Part shown: positions 62,938-64,000 of the stretch, in pieces
Layout: every line of letters begins with the position of its first letter
Numbering within the stretch: position 1 is the stretch's first letter
Source of the DNA: Desulfovibrio inopinatus DSM 10711
GTDB lineage: Bacteria > Desulfobacterota > Desulfovibrionia > Desulfovibrionales > Desulfovibrionaceae
Assembly: GCF_000429305.1 (NCBI RefSeq)
Contig: NZ_AUBP01000031.1
Location: 1-64,000, forward strand
Length of the DNA: 64,000 nt
Direction: 5' to 3'
The notes under the pieces: model-generated
What the model saw: only the letters and a program-made list of their open reading frames with translations
The model's database searches: none
What the model was told of the DNA's origin: nothing
Translations under genes and position numbers: made by a program

Positions 62938-64000
62938 GTGGATTACGATAAAGAAAAAATACAATGTGACAAACAACGTTGTCCACAAATTAATGTGACG
63001 GATATTCACTGCGGAATGGTCTTGTCTCATGATGTGTATAGCATGAAGGGAAGACTCCTTCTCAAAAGCGGTGTGACTATTGATGAGAGTCATCTTCGCA
63101 TTTTGAATATGTGGGGAGTATCCTCAGTCTCCATTCATAAAGAATCCTGCTTACAGTTTGACATGGGCACAATAAATCCCATGCAAGAATGCATTGACCA
63201 CCGCTTTGCTGTTCCCAATATGTCGCATGAGCCCTATGAAGAGCTTCGCCGGCAAGCTGGTATTGGTCTCATGCACCATGTTGAAAACGGATGGACCCCA
63301 CAAGCATTTCCCAAGTATGTAGAACGTACCGGAAACGTTGAGCGTGGTCCGGACATCAATACGGTTGTGACGTTAGGTGAAGATCTCTATTCACTTCCGG
63401 ACATCTATTTTGAAGTGGAAAAAGCGCTTCATGATCCCACCTGTACCGCCAATCGGTTGGCGGATATTATTTCGAAAGATACAGGATTGACCGCCCGTCT
63501 ATTACGACTGGCGAATAGCGCATCCATGGGGATTGGAAGAAACATCGATTCTTTGTCTCGTGCCGTGGTGTTGCTTGGCATCAATGAAATCGGGCGTCTG
63601 GCATTGGGAGGGGCTCTTGTCAGGACGTTTCACGGTGCGTTTTCCGAGTTCCTTTCCTTCAAGGCATTTTGGCAACATTCGTTGAGTTGTGGCGTGTTGG
63701 CCCGCCTCCTTGCTCTCCATTTGCAGAGAAAAAATATCGAAATGTATTTTATTGCAGGCATGCTGCATGATGTCGGCCGTCTTGTCATGGTCAAGGTGGC
63801 AGCTCAACGCGTGCGTTTGGCGGCACAATTGGCGTTTCAAAAAGCGATCCCACTGTACCTTGCAGAACACGACGTGTTTGGATTCGATCACTGTGCTGTC
63901 GGGAATGCGTTGTTGTCTCGATGGAATGTCCCGGGCTCGCTTGTCGAATTGGTGCGATTTCACCACGCTCCATATGAAGCCCCAGATGTGACAGTCCAGG
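62938..64000 (+). CDS. HDOD domain protein (partial, runs off window)
   Basis: GTG 62938 with GGAGGT six bases upstream; the frame stays open to the window's end. The N-terminal 60 residues (VTDIHCGMVLSHDVYS-MKGRLLLKSGVTI) resemble the module that precedes HD-GYP domains. From about residue 150 comes an HDOD domain (LPDIYFEVEKALHDPTCTAN, DTGLTARLLRLANSA, SLSRAVVLLGINEIGRLALG, GMLHDVGRLVMV). HDOD proteins act in signalling without known catalysis. Coordinates on the right are limited by the window. Confidence 0.88.
   Translation, partial: MDYDKEKIQCDKQRCPQINVTDIHCGMVLSHDVYSMKGRLLLKSGVTIDESHLRILNMWGVSSVSIHKESCLQFDMGTINPMQECIDHRFAVPNMSHEPYEELRRQAGIGLMHHVENGWTPQAFPKYVERTGNVERGPDINTVVTLGEDLYSLPDIYFEVEKALHDPTCTANRLADIISKDTGLTARLLRLANSASMGIGRNIDSLSRAVVLLGINEIGRLALGGALVRTFHGAFSEFLSFKAFWQHSLSCGVLARLLALHLQRKNIEMYFIAGMLHDVGRLVMVKVAAQRVRLAAQLAFQKAIPLYLAEHDVFGFDHCAVGNALLSRWNVPGSLVELVRFHHAPYEAPDVTVQ

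Noticed and set aside
1-64000. CRISPR array, tRNA or rRNA genes
   Set aside because: No regularly spaced direct repeats and no cloverleaf or rRNA sequence noticed on reading.

Overview
The window reads as chromosomal DNA of a sulfate-reducing bacterium of the Desulfovibrionaceae type. The evidence is a selenocysteine-containing periplasmic formate dehydrogenase with fdhE and fdhD, a tungsten aldehyde:ferredoxin oxidoreductase, a CbiR-like cobamide remodelling protein next to a CobU-like protein, and many cyclic-di-GMP proteins. The assignment to species is not made. There are about 46 genes, no tRNA, rRNA or CRISPR.

Layout. 1-250: start of an IS630-type transposase that runs off the window. 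0.75-3.6 kb: secreted nucleoside hydrolase and a secreted phosphatidylserine-decarboxylase-like protein. 3.9-10.2 kb: a three-gene operon (AT-rich unknown protein, MoxR AAA+ ATPase, vWA-like/formylglycine-enzyme-fold fusion) followed by a second stand-alone copy of the formylglycine-enzyme (C-type lectin) fold. The two lectin-fold C-termini differ only at first and second codon positions over 31 codons. That is the signature of adenine mutagenesis by a diversity-generating retroelement (DGR), although no reverse transcriptase or template lies in the window. 10.3-17 kb: DUF3795 protein, a binding-protein gene broken by an amber codon, its diguanylate cyclase partner, a flavodoxin-like protein and a large unknown protein. 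17-26.3 kb: secreted DUF1566/BACON proteins, a methyltransferase, a FrnE/DsbA-type protein whose active-site Cys codon is UGA followed by a SECIS-like hairpin (missed by normal ORF calling), and a secreted caspase-like (clan CD) protease with a small partner.

26.6-34 kb is the formate dehydrogenase region: fdhA (Sec), fdhB, fdhE, fdhD, a ModE-type regulator, and a transposase-derived protein that has lost its DDE residues. 34-49 kb: a 7TM diguanylate cyclase and then an alcohol/aldehyde oxidation cluster (AOR, Fe-alcohol dehydrogenase, permease, two aldehyde dehydrogenases) around a CBS-PAS sigma54 activator. Four copies of a TGATGC-N6-TGCATC palindrome and two matching -24/-12-like promoters tie the activator to the permease and aldehyde dehydrogenase genes. 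A PtuA-PtuB (Septu) defence pair sits inside this cluster, bounded by a palindromic dispersed repeat.

49-64 kb: HD-GYP protein, DHH phosphoesterase, CobU-like and CbiR-like proteins, an EndoQ-like PHP domain fused to a UvrD-type helicase, a second HD-GYP protein, MogA-like protein, Na/Ca antiporter, two very small genes, RlmD-type rRNA methyltransferase, an esterase and the start of an HDOD protein. The main themes are formate and aldehyde oxidation with Mo/W enzymes, selenoproteins, cyclic-di-GMP signalling, and two candidate defence or conflict loci.
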